NCBI RefSeq assembly: GCF_947494755.1
Contig: NZ_CANLVZ010000001.1
Coordinates: 124,001-188,000 of the forward strand
Reading direction: 5' to 3'
DNA from: an uncultured Tateyamaria sp.
Lineage (GTDB): Bacteria > Pseudomonadota > Alphaproteobacteria > Rhodobacterales > Rhodobacteraceae
Length of the DNA stretch: 64,000 nt
The notes below the pieces were generated by a model that was not told the origin of the DNA, did no database searches, and saw only the letters and a list, made by a program, of their open reading frames with translations. How positions within the stretch are numbered: position 1 is the first letter of the stretch; each line of letters opens with the position of its first letter. This document shows positions 35,321 through 43,353 of this stretch, in pieces. The position numbers and the translations under genes are program-made.

Positions 35321-35946
35321 CCCACGACCTCACTAAGTGTGTTCACGTTAAGCCTGCCCCACCAGGGCAGGTCAAAGCCCAGAAACGCACTGATCTGATC
35401 ACGGGCATCCGGGGCAGCCACGTCATATTCAAAGAAATCCGGATCGTCGCGAAACAGTGCGCGCAGATGGGCGTAATGCGCCTCGATCCACTGGACGCGC
35501 TGCGCAGTCGTCTCGCCATAGCCTGCGGGCAGGCCCGGCGCATTTGTGGCGGGCAGGCGCGACGTACCCAGATCGGACCAGGCCAGCATGGATTGCGAGA
35601 TCTTGAAGCTATCCCGGTTGGAGGCCAGAAATTTGACGCCGGGATGATGGACGCGAATGGCCTCGATCAGCCCATGATCCATCTGCGGCCAGAGCGAGCG
35701 GGAATGTTGCAGCACGCTCATCTCGCTCAGCGCTTCGAACCTGGGCAGGTAAGTGGCAGGATCGCCCGTCTCGTAATATCCGCGATAAAGCAGATCGGCG
35801 ACGAATTGGCCGTGCAGGTCGGTGACCGGGGTCTGATGGGGCAATATCCTGTGATCCGCTGCATGCAGACCGCCACGGCGCAACGCCTTTGCCAATGTGG
35901 TAGTCCCGGTTTTGGGCAGGCCAAGATTGACGACCTTCAGTGTCAT
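35317..35946 (-). CDS. Sulfotransferase family protein
   Basis: 209 residues. N-terminal MTLKVVNLGLPKTGTTTLAKALRRGG contains an intact 5'-phosphosulfate loop (GLPKTGTTTL), and FLASNRDSFKISQSMLAW is a candidate for the 3'-phosphate-binding region. It probably transfers sulfate from PAPS to a glycan in the same pathway as the flanking glycosyltransferases. Start ATG at 35946 overlaps the stop of the upstream GT (ATGA); a longer frame to 36093 is not supported. Its own stop overlaps the fusion gene. Confidence 0.85.
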   Translation of the reverse strand: MTLKVVNLGLPKTGTTTLAKALRRGGLHAADHRILPHQTPVTDLHGQFVADLLYRGYYETGDPATYLPRFEALSEMSVLQHSRSLWPQMDHGLIEAIRVHHPGVKFLASNRDSFKISQSMLAWSDLGTSRLPATNAPGLPAGYGETTAQRVQWIEAHYAHLRALFRDDPDFFEYDVAAPDARDQISAFLGFDLPWWGRLNVNTLSEVVG

Positions 35947-36971
35947 GCAGCCGGATCCATCAGACCCAAAGAGATCAACATCGCCTCTTCCTGCGGAGGC
36001 AGGGTCGAGGCGGCGCGCAGCTGCGCCTGCATCTCGCGGTAGCTGTCCTGCTGCAGCAATTCGTCCCGCTTGGCGATATGTGCTGTCACGCAAGCATCAT
36101 GCAGGTCTTTGATATCCTTGTATTTCTTCAGCTCCGCCAGCGCCTTGTTCAGATCGGGCAGATAGCGTTGGATGCTGGTATCTTCCCAGGCGGGATCATT
36201 GCGCTCGCGCCAATAGGTATCGTCAAAGGCGCGGTTTTCGCGGTTCACATCGCCCCGGTCGTTCTTGACCAGATAGCTGTCGAGGCTGCGCAGCGCATAA
36301 TGGTTCAACGTCGCATGGGCGCGCGCGCCATGTGCCGGAAATCGGCGGATGCGGCGCGGGTTAGCGGCCACCAGAAAGCGGTGCGGCACGCGGCGCGCGG
36401 ACCCATCCGTCCACTCGGGCCGCTCTTTGCCCTTTTGAAACGGGCGATGGGCGCCGTAGTATTTCAAAGGAAAGTCGTGGCGCACCAGTGACTTGACCTC
36501 AATCGCGGCCTCACCGCACCACAGATCCGGGTTATGGGATCGGGTGAACTGGCCGATCACAGGGGCATCCTCGAACGCCTCGATCCCGTTATTGGCAAAG
36601 AACTGAAAGTTGATCGATATCGCCTGCGGATCGCCGCAAGCCTCGACAAGGGCAGGGATCGTGTGATCGCCCACATGGATGTTCAAAAACTCGTCCACAT
36701 CCGCAATCCAGACCCAATCGGCCTGCATCACGATGTCCTGACGGCGCGCGTCCTTCAGCGCCTCCATCTGGTAATTCCGCCCCTCGGCGGGGTTGGGGAG
36801 GTGCTGGCAGATGCCCCGTGCGGCCAGCGCATCCAGCAGATCATCCGTCCCATCGCTGCAATCATTGGAGTAAAACAGATGGTCCGTCACACCGATCAAC
36901 TGATTGAACGCAATCCATTCCAGCAGGAACGGCCCCTCGTTTTTCACACAGGTCACAGCTGTCACGCGCAT
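35943..36971 (-). CDS. Glycosyltransferase family 2 (GT2_4 type)
   Basis: 342 residues. Begins RVTAVTCVKNEGPFLLEWIAFNQLIG with the GT2_4 signature; the DxD-containing WIADVDEFLNIHV has DVDEF at 91-95. The mid-region VKSLVRHDFPLKYYGAHRPFQKG and NHYALRSLDSYLVKNDRGD match its partners at 31211 and 32945. As first gene of the minus-strand operon it has a 180-base divergent gap to the MoxR gene on the other side, where the operon promoter must lie. The acceptor is unknown. Confidence 0.86.
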   Translation of the reverse strand: MRVTAVTCVKNEGPFLLEWIAFNQLIGVTDHLFYSNDCSDGTDDLLDALAARGICQHLPNPAEGRNYQMEALKDARRQDIVMQADWVWIADVDEFLNIHVGDHTIPALVEACGDPQAISINFQFFANNGIEAFEDAPVIGQFTRSHNPDLWCGEAAIEVKSLVRHDFPLKYYGAHRPFQKGKERPEWTDGSARRVPHRFLVAANPRRIRRFPAHGARAHATLNHYALRSLDSYLVKNDRGDVNRENRAFDDTYWRERNDPAWEDTSIQRYLPDLNKALAELKKYKDIKDLHDACVTAHIAKRDELLQQDSYREMQAQLRAASTLPPQEEAMLISLGLMDPAA

Positions 36972-37151
36972 GCGCAGTCCGCCTCGGTCATTGGGATCAT
37001 GGCCCGCCGCCTCTCATGGGTCCGGGTGCGTTATGCCTCGGACCTCGTTTTCATCATCTTAACATCATGCCAGTTGCGGTGAATCCCGTCAACGACAGGG
37101 GGTTGACGCAGCCCCCCCACGGTGCAGTTTGGACACGCAAAGGGGAGCATC

Positions 37152-38060
37152 ATGCCGCACACAGATACCATCGACGCCGTCCAGGAAATGCTGGGCGATC
37201 AGGGCTATGTCTGTGACCGCGCGCTCGGGACAGTTGTGTTCCTCAGCCTGTCGCTCGGGCGGCCCCTGTTTCTCGAGGGTGAGGCGGGCGTGGGCAAGAC
37301 CGAAATCGCCAAGGCGCTGTCGGCGGGGCTTGGGCGGCGGCTGATCCGGTTGCAATGCTATGAGGGGCTTGATGCGTCCTCGGCCGTTTACGAGTGGAAC
37401 TTTCCGGCCCAGATGGTCGCCATCCGCACAGCCGAGGCGGCAGGGGGCGCGGACCGCAAGGCGCTGCAAACGGAACTGTTTAGCGACGAGTACCTGATCG
37501 AACGGCCACTGCTGGATGCGATGCGCCCAGACAAAAACGGTGCGCCCGTCCTGCTGATCGACGAGTTGGACCGCACGGACGAGCCATTCGAGGCCTTCCT
37601 GCTCGAAGCGCTCAGCGATTTTCAGGTGACGATCCCAGAACTCGGCACGATTAAGGCGCCCGAGCCGCCCATCGTGATCCTCACCTCCAACCGCACGCGC
37701 GAGGTGCATGACGCGCTCAAACGGCGCTGCCTCTATCACTGGGTGGACTATCCCACATTCGACCGGGAACTCGAAATCCTGACCGCACAAGCCCCCGAGG
37801 CCGCCGAGACACTCAGCAAGGAAGTTGTCGCCTTCGTCCAGCGCCTGCGCACCGAGGATCTGTTCAAGAAACCGGGGGTGGCCGAAACCATCGACTGGGC
37901 CAAATGCCTGCTGGCGCTTGACGTGATCACGCTTAGCCCCGAGGTGATTGCCGACACGCTTGGCGCGATCCTGAAATACCAGGACGACATCCAGAAACTG
38001 CAGGGCTCCGAGGCCAAACGGCTGCTGGACGAGGCAAAAGCCAGCCTGGAACCGGCCTGA
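37152..38060 (+). CDS. MoxR family AAA ATPase (CoxD-like)
   Basis: 302 residues. Walker A EGEAGVGKTEIAKAL (about 42-56), Walker B PVLLIDELDR, and a VILTSNRTREVHDALKRRCLYHWVDYP sensor-arginine-finger region are those of MoxR-type ATPases. These act with VWA-domain proteins in maturation of cofactor-containing or surface complexes. A VWA gene lies two genes downstream (38603). The ATG at 37152 has AGGGGAG at 37141-37147; the frame from 37122 is not needed. A TTGACG box at about 37103 lies upstream but without a good -10. Confidence 0.88.
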   Translation: MPHTDTIDAVQEMLGDQGYVCDRALGTVVFLSLSLGRPLFLEGEAGVGKTEIAKALSAGLGRRLIRLQCYEGLDASSAVYEWNFPAQMVAIRTAEAAGGADRKALQTELFSDEYLIERPLLDAMRPDKNGAPVLLIDELDRTDEPFEAFLLEALSDFQVTIPELGTIKAPEPPIVILTSNRTREVHDALKRRCLYHWVDYPTFDRELEILTAQAPEAAETLSKEVVAFVQRLRTEDLFKKPGVAETIDWAKCLLALDVITLSPEVIADTLGAILKYQDDIQKLQGSEAKRLLDEAKASLEPA

Positions 38061-38064
38061 CGCG

Positions 38065-38610
38065 ATGACATGTGCACCTGTGATCCACATTGGCGGCTGG
38101 CCGGGCGCGGGCAAAAAGACCATTGGCCGGATCGTGGCCGAGCGATTGAATGGGCGACTGATCCATAACCACATCATGCTCGACGCGTCGCGGGCCATCT
38201 ATGCGCGCAATACGCCCGAGAGCATTGCAATGCGCGAAGAGGTGCGGTCGCTTGTTCTGGCCCATGCGCGGCGCTTGCCTGAAGACGTGCCCATTGTTCT
38301 GACGGACGCATTGGCCGATGAACCGGCGGCCGGACCGTTGTTCCAGCCAACGCTGCAGCTTGCCAAAGATCGAAATGCACCGCTGCGGGCGTTCGTGTTG
38401 GATCTGACTGTCGAGGAAAACCAACGCCGGCTTTCAGATCCTGCGCGGTCGGGCGGACATAAGTTAACAGATGTCGATCTGCTGAAGGCTCTGCGCAGGC
38501 GAGACCGGTTATTTCTTCCTGACGACGCGGTTGTCATTGATGTGACGGACATGTCTGTGCATGCCGCAGCGGATCGGATTTGCGCGCATTTGGACCGCCC
38601 TGATGCCTGA
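38065..38610 (+). CDS. Small P-loop kinase-like protein with altered Walker A
   Basis: 181 residues. The phosphate-binding loop reads HIGGWPGAGKKTIGR (about 8-22; GxxGxGKK rather than GxxGxGKS), with HNHIMLDASRAIYA, VLTDALADEP and a final IDVTDMSVHAAADRI helix. It resembles short adenylate/shikimate-kinase-like or AAA_33-type proteins; the substrate is unknown. It starts 4 bases after the MoxR gene and overlaps the VWA gene by 8 bases. The insertion of a kinase between a MoxR/VWA pair is unusual, and its codon use looks slightly less GC-rich than its neighbours. Confidence 0.7.
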   Translation: MTCAPVIHIGGWPGAGKKTIGRIVAERLNGRLIHNHIMLDASRAIYARNTPESIAMREEVRSLVLAHARRLPEDVPIVLTDALADEPAAGPLFQPTLQLAKDRNAPLRAFVLDLTVEENQRRLSDPARSGGHKLTDVDLLKALRRRDRLFLPDDAVVIDVTDMSVHAAADRICAHLDRPDA

Positions 38611-39856
38611 ATACGCCCCACTCAATCTCCCGGACGAGCCGAAACTTGCAGGCAACATCACTCATTTCGCGCGCGCCCTGCGCCGCGCGGGCATCCCCAT
38701 TGGCCCGGGTCGGATCATCGACGCGATCCGCGCAGTGGAGGCGGCGGGGTTTACGCAAAAACGGGATTTCTACTGGACACTGCACGCCTGCTTTGTCTCA
38801 AAGCCCGAACAGCGCACGGTTTTTGCCCAGATATTCCGGCTCTACTGGCGCGATCCGCGATACCTTGAACACATGATGGCGGCGATGTTGCCTGCAGTGC
38901 GCGGCGTCCAGGAAGATCGCGGCGCGCACGCCGCCGAAAAACGCGCTGCCGAGGCGTTGCTGGACGGGGCAGGGGCCCTCGATGTCGATGAGCCCGAACA
39001 GGAAGACGGGACCGAGATCGAGGTCGACGCCTCGCTGACCATGTCTGCCGAGGAAAAGCTGAAGACGCTCGATTTCGAACAGATGAGCACGGCGGAAATG
39101 GCGCAGGCCAAGGCGATGCTGGCAAGGATGCGCCTGCCGGTGGACCCGGTCCCGACGCGGCGCAGCAAGGCGGCGGGCATGGGGCGCATCGACAGCGCCC
39201 GCACCTTGCGCGCGGCCATGCGACAGGGCGGAGAACTCCATGATCTCAAGTGGAAAACGCCGCGCGCGCGCTATCCAAATTTGGTGGTGCTGTGCGACAT
39301 TTCCGGTTCGATGAGCCAGTATTCCCGCGCCGTCCTGCATTTTTTGCATGCCGTGAGCAATGCCAAGGGTGCGGGATGGGCGCGTGTGCATGCTTTCACC
39401 TTCGGCACGCGGCTGACCAACATCTCGCGCCACCTCGATCAGCGCGACGTGGACGCTGCCCTCAAGGCCGCAGGGGCCGAGGCACAGGATTGGGAAGGCG
39501 GCACGCGGATCGGGGTGTGTCTTGAGACCTTCAATCGCGACTGGTCGCGGCGCGTCATGGGGCAGGGGGCTGTTGTTCTTTTGATCACCGATGGGTTGGA
39601 TCGGGACGACCCGGACGCCTTGGCCAAACAGATGGAGCGGCTGCACCTTTCTTCCCGCCGCCTGATCTGGATCAATCCTTTGTTGCGATGGGACGAATTC
39701 GCTCCGAAGGCGCGCGGTATTGCGGCGATGCTGCCACATGTGGACAGTTTCCGCGCGGGCCACTCGATAGCCTCACTGGAAGAGTTGGCCGCCGTGATCT
39801 CGAAACGCGACGACGTGGGCGACCGGGATCGCCTGTTGCGTCAGGTAGCGTCCTGA
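38603..39856 (+). CDS. VWA domain protein (CoxE-like)
   Basis: 417 residues. An N-terminal CoxE-type helical region (HFARALRRAGIPIGPGRIIDAIRAVE, LFRL/FWTLHACFVSKPEQRTVFAQIFRLYW) is followed by a VWA domain with MIDAS core VVLCDISGSMSQYSR (DxSxS), THE later GGTRIGVCLETFN and LLITDGLDRDD. It is the predicted partner of the MoxR ATPase in the same operon; in carboxydotrophs such pairs (CoxD/CoxE) help insert the metal cofactor, but no CO dehydrogenase gene lies here. The ATG at 38603 overlaps the kinase gene by 8 bases. Confidence 0.88.
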   Translation: MPEYAPLNLPDEPKLAGNITHFARALRRAGIPIGPGRIIDAIRAVEAAGFTQKRDFYWTLHACFVSKPEQRTVFAQIFRLYWRDPRYLEHMMAAMLPAVRGVQEDRGAHAAEKRAAEALLDGAGALDVDEPEQEDGTEIEVDASLTMSAEEKLKTLDFEQMSTAEMAQAKAMLARMRLPVDPVPTRRSKAAGMGRIDSARTLRAAMRQGGELHDLKWKTPRARYPNLVVLCDISGSMSQYSRAVLHFLHAVSNAKGAGWARVHAFTFGTRLTNISRHLDQRDVDAALKAAGAEAQDWEGGTRIGVCLETFNRDWSRRVMGQGAVVLLITDGLDRDDPDALAKQMERLHLSSRRLIWINPLLRWDEFAPKARGIAAMLPHVDSFRAGHSIASLEELAAVISKRDDVGDRDRLLRQVAS

Positions 39857-39868
39857 CGGGCCGGGACC

Positions 39869-39912
39869 GGGACTGTTTTGGCGTGCGCCAAAAAGCGCCC
39901 GCCCACCAACCC
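39869..39912. repeat. Hairpin/G-rich intergenic repeat, copy 4 (best-formed)
   Basis: GGGACTG, a perfect hairpin TTTTGGCG TG CGCCAAAA, then AGCGCCCGCCCACCAACCC. The minus strand of the tail reads GGGTTGGTGGGCGGGCGC with four G-runs. It fills the gap between the VWA gene and purL, ending 2 bases before the purL stop, as copy 3 does next to mlaF. Confidence 0.7.
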
Positions 39913-39914
39913 TT

Positions 39915-42074
39915 TTAGGCGAAGGTCTCGCCAAAGCTACTGCGATAGATCGCGCTCAATTCGGCCAATTGCGCCCCGGATTGGCCGAACCATACGCTAT
40001 CGGAGGTGAACTTGCCCACCGACTTGATCGGCACGTCCGCGCGCCCCGCCGCGATCATCAGCGCCTCGGCCTTATCGAAATTGCATGCCACCAAATAGCG
40101 GCCCTGATCCTCGCCAAACAGCGTGCCCATGTCGCTGCTATCAAGCCAGATGCCCACGCCCGCCGCCTCGGCCAATTCGAATGCGGCCAGCGCAAGGCCC
40201 CCATCCGACAGATCGGTACAGGCTGTGATGAACGCGCGGTTGTCGCGGATGAAATCGCCGTGGCGCTTTTCGAGGTCGAGATCCACCGCAGGCGCGTCCC
40301 CTTCGGCGCGCCCGAACACTTCGGCGAGCAGTGCGGATTGACCCAAATGTCCGCCGCATTCCCCGATCATCAGCGCCACATGCCCGTCGCGTACATCGCA
40401 GCCGATCATCTCATCATCCGAGGCCAAGAGCCCGACCGCCCCGATGGTGGGGGTCGGCAGGATACCCACCCCGTCGGTTTCGTTGTAGAGCGACACATTG
40501 CCCGACACGATCGGCATATCGAGCGCCGCGCAAGCCTGTCCGATCCCGTCGAGCGCGCCAACGAATTGGCCCATGATCTCCGGCTTTTCGGGATTGCCGA
40601 AATTGAGATTGTCGGTGGTCGCGAGGGGCTTTGCGCCCACAGCGGTGAGGTTGCGATAGGCCTCGGCCACCGCCTGCTTGCCGCCCATCACAGGGTTCGC
40701 TTTGACATAGCGCGGGGTCACATCTGACGTAAAAGCGAGCGATTTTTCCGTGCCGTGGACGCGTACGATGCCCGCGCCCATGCCCGGCGTGCGGGCGCTG
40801 TTGGCCATGACCATGGTGTCGTATTGCTCGTACACCCACTGTTTGGCGGCATAATTCGGGCTGGAAATCAGCGCGCGCAGCCCGTCGATCGGATCGACCG
40901 CCGGCACATCGCCAAGCGGCTCTGCGGCAGGGGTTGGCACCCACGGGCGGTCGTATTCCGGCGCTTCGGACGAGAGTTTGGACAGCGGCAGATCGGCCTT
41001 CACCTCGCCGCCATGCTCGATGATGAACCGATCCTCGGCGATGGTTTCGCCAACGATGGCGAAATCAAGGTCCCATTTGTCGAACACGGCCTTGGCTTCG
41101 GCCTCCAACTCGGGCTTAAGGACCATCAGCATCCGTTCTTGGGACTCCGACAGCATCATCTCATAGGCCGTCATCGCCGTTTCGCGGACCGGCACGGCGT
41201 CGAGGTTCAGCCGCACCCCGAGCCCGCCCTTGTCGCCCATTTCCACGGCGGAACAGGTGAGGCCCGCGGCCCCCATGTCCTGAATGGAGATCACCGCACC
41301 GGTTCGCATCAACTCCAGCGTGGCTTCCATAAGCCGCTTTTCCGTGAAGGGGTCGCCGACCTGCACGGTAGGCCGCTTTTCCTCGATGGTGTCGTCGAAC
41401 TCGGCCGAGGCCATGGTGGCCCCGCCCACGCCATCCCGGCCTGTCTTGGCCCCCAGATAGACAACGGGCATGCCCACACCGGAGGCGGCGGAATAGAAAA
41501 TCTTGTCCGCATCCGCGAGCCCGGCGGCGAAAGCGTTCACAAGGCAGTTGCCGTTGTAAGCCGGATCGAAACGGACCTCGCCCCCCACACATGGCACACC
41601 GAAGGCGTTGCCGTAGCCGCCGACACCTTCGACGACACCGTGCACAAGCTGGCGGGTCTTGGGGTGATCGGGCATCCCGAAGGACAGTGCATTCATCGCA
41701 GCGATGGGGCGCGCACCCATGGTGAAGACGTCACGCAGGATGCCACCCACGCCAGTCGCGGCGCCCTGATAGGGTTCGATATAGGAGGGGTGGTTGTGGC
41801 TTTCCATCTTGAAAACAACGGCTTGGCCGTCGCCGATATCCACAACGCCTGCGTTCTCACCGGGGCCGCAGATGACCTGCGGACCGGTGGTTGGCAGCTT
41901 TTTGAGGTGCAGTTTTGAGGACTTGTACGAACAGTGCTCGTTCCACATTGCCGAGAAGATGCCGAGTTCGGTGAAGGTCGGCGTGCGGCCCATGATTTCG
42001 AGGATGCGGGCATATTCATCCGGGCTGAGGCCGTGGCTCGCGATCAGGTCATCGGTGATCTGTGGTTCTTGCAT
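39915..42074 (-). CDS. purL: Phosphoribosylformylglycinamidine synthase subunit PurL
   Basis: 719 residues, the length of the PurL of three-subunit PurLQS enzymes. It converts FGAR plus glutamine-derived ammonia to FGAM in purine synthesis. Family motifs: [11 protein letters not shown] near the start, the [23 protein letters not shown] block (first part [12 protein letters not shown], about 83-94) and GxxGCSG-like repeats in the second half. It stands alone here: purQ, purS and purB are not in the window. A hairpin repeat follows its stop codon. Confidence 0.96.
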   Translation of the reverse strand: MQEPQITDDLIASHGLSPDEYARILEIMGRTPTFTELGIFSAMWNEHCSYKSSKLHLKKLPTTGPQVICGPGENAGVVDIGDGQAVVFKMESHNHPSYIEPYQGAATGVGGILRDVFTMGARPIAAMNALSFGMPDHPKTRQLVHGVVEGVGGYGNAFGVPCVGGEVRFDPAYNGNCLVNAFAAGLADADKIFYSAASGVGMPVVYLGAKTGRDGVGGATMASAEFDDTIEEKRPTVQVGDPFTEKRLMEATLELMRTGAVISIQDMGAAGLTCSAVEMGDKGGLGVRLNLDAVPVRETAMTAYEMMLSESQERMLMVLKPELEAEAKAVFDKWDLDFAIVGETIAEDRFIIEHGGEVKADLPLSKLSSEAPEYDRPWVPTPAAEPLGDVPAVDPIDGLRALISSPNYAAKQWVYEQYDTMVMANSARTPGMGAGIVRVHGTEKSLAFTSDVTPRYVKANPVMGGKQAVAEAYRNLTAVGAKPLATTDNLNFGNPEKPEIMGQFVGALDGIGQACAALDMPIVSGNVSLYNETDGVGILPTPTIGAVGLLASDDEMIGCDVRDGHVALMIGECGGHLGQSALLAEVFGRAEGDAPAVDLDLEKRHGDFIRDNRAFITACTDLSDGGLALAAFELAEAAGVGIWLDSSDMGTLFGEDQGRYLVACNFDKAEALMIAAGRADVPIKSVGKFTSDSVWFGQSGAQLAELSAIYRSSFGETFA

Positions 42075-42202
42075 GGTCTGTCCCCCGGCGGCGTTGGGCG
42101 CTCTTTAGAGCAGGTGACGCCGAGGGGGAAGAGGGCACGCGCGTGTTACGGTGTGGGAGGATCAGACCGGTGTTGGTTCGGTGATCAAGCGCGTTGCGTA
42201 TG

Positions 42203-42604
42203 TCAGCGCGGGCTCAGCAGAATGACCTCAATCGGGGAACTGTCGTCGGTAAAGGACTTCTTGGCCTTGTTGCGTAGGCGCTGCTTGTCCGCGTCCAGCA
42301 CCAGATCATTGCCGCGCAGGGTCAGCTGGTTGGTTAGGACGGTGATGATGATCTCTTTGCCGCCACTGGGAAAAAACACGCGCCCACCGCTTGAGCGCAG
42401 GAACATCCGCGTCCGCTCCTTGTCGATATTGATTCCGTTCGAAGTTCCGACAACGACGCCATCCGAGGACAGCACGCGCAAACCACTTTTGCCGTTGATC
42501 GCCTGCACCTCAGCAGGGCTAAGCTCTGCTTGCGCCTCGGCGGCGGCAAGGGAAAGCGCGAGGCTGATGGCGACAGATGTGGCAAAAGATTTCAAGGCTG
42601 GCAT
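42203..42604 (-). CDS. Exported PRC-barrel-like protein, function unknown
   Basis: 133 residues. A signal peptide (MPALKSFATSVAISLALSLAAAEAQA) precedes a small beta domain: GLRVLSSDGVVVGTSNGI, FLRSSGGRVFFPSGG, VLTNQLTLRGNDLVL. The V(V/L)SSDGxxxG opening resembles PRC-barrel domains. The protein should be periplasmic. GGAGGA lies just upstream of the ATG at 42604, which excludes the longer frame from 42691. It lies downstream of a second PRC-like gene and upstream of purL, separated by 128 bases. Confidence 0.7.
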   Translation of the reverse strand: MPALKSFATSVAISLALSLAAAEAQAELSPAEVQAINGKSGLRVLSSDGVVVGTSNGINIDKERTRMFLRSSGGRVFFPSGGKEIIITVLTNQLTLRGNDLVLDADKQRLRNKAKKSFTDDSSPIEVILLSPR

Positions 42605-42720
42605 GGCGTCCTCCGGGGGCTGATGTGAAGGATACGGGGGATGCGGCGCGCCGGATGACATAGGGTCAACCTTTGTGCAGAAGCCCGCCAAGATGCCGTG
42701 TGGATCGCGGTTATTACCAC

Positions 42721-42755
42721 AAGAAAGCGGGCCACCCCGATTTGGGGTGACCCGC
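42721..42755 (-). terminator. Rho-independent terminator after the PRC-barrel gene
   Basis: GCGGGTCACCCC and GGGGTGGCCCGC pair with one mismatch around a 5-base loop; on the minus strand TTTCTT follows at once. It lies 40 bases downstream of the gene at 42796-43206. Confidence 0.75.
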
Positions 42756-42795
42756 CCGGTCCAGAGATCACATCCCTGAAAACTTCAATGCGGTC

Positions 42796-43206
42796 TTAGG
42801 ACTCTGGAAAGTCGACCTTCACGGAACCACCTGTGGCACCACGCGCCTGGTAAAGTTCTTCCTGTGTCGCGGCCAACACGATCGCACCGTCAAACACGGC
42901 CACGTCGGCGGGAGCGATGGTCAGCTCCATCGTGTCGCCTTCAAACAGCAGATCCGCTTCCAGATCCACCATCACATAGGCGCGGCCTTCGTCGTTGACC
43001 TCAAAGGTCTCGATGGTGCCGATCAGAGTGCCATCTTCGCTGATGACCTGATCGCCCACGGTCTGCTCGATCACGGTGACCATGTCAGCCGAACCGGCCA
43101 GCGATTTGGCGGGGTCGAATGTGTAGGTCTCGGTGCTGGCCAGCAGAGGTGTCGCGGCCAATGCGATGGCTGTCGATGCGATCAGGGCAGTTTTGCGAAT
43201 AGTCAT
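42796..43206 (-). CDS. Exported PRC-barrel domain protein
   Basis: 136 residues. A signal peptide MTIRKTALIASTAIALAATPLLA is followed by a PRC-barrel fold: DQVISEDGTLIGTIETFEVNDEGRAYVMVDL and GAIVLAATQEELYQARGA. PRC-barrel proteins of this small exported type are frequent general-stress genes in alphaproteobacteria. The start at 43206 has AAGGAG at 43213-43218, six bases upstream. A GGAAC-N16-CGTT promoter sits 38 bases before the ATG and a strong terminator follows the gene, so this is a separate, probably stress-induced transcript. Confidence 0.82.
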   Translation of the reverse strand: MTIRKTALIASTAIALAATPLLASTETYTFDPAKSLAGSADMVTVIEQTVGDQVISEDGTLIGTIETFEVNDEGRAYVMVDLEADLLFEGDTMELTIAPADVAVFDGAIVLAATQEELYQARGATGGSVKVDFPES

Positions 43207-43243
43207 GTTTGTCTCCTTTTCGTTTCTATGACTTCGGCGACAC

Positions 43244-43268
43244 AACGGACCCAAGCCCTTATCGTTCC
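43244..43268 (-). promoter_or_regulatory. EcfG-type promoter, GGAAC-N16-CGTT
   Basis: On the minus strand GGAAC at 43264-43268 and CGTT at 43244-43247 with a 16-base spacer match the alphaproteobacterial EcfG general-stress consensus exactly. The predicted start of transcription near 43236 gives a 30-base leader to the PRC gene. Confidence 0.55.
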
Positions 43269-43353
43269 ACGAAAAAGAGGGAAAAAAGGTAGAAAATATC
43301 TGCAACTTTCAGGCCCCGTTATAGTTAACGAGAGTCGCAGTCGAAAGCGTATT

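Noticed and set aside
37101-37130. TTGACG box before the MoxR gene as a sigma-70 promoter
   Set aside because: No -10 hexamer near TATAAT lies 16-18 bases downstream (AGTTTG only).
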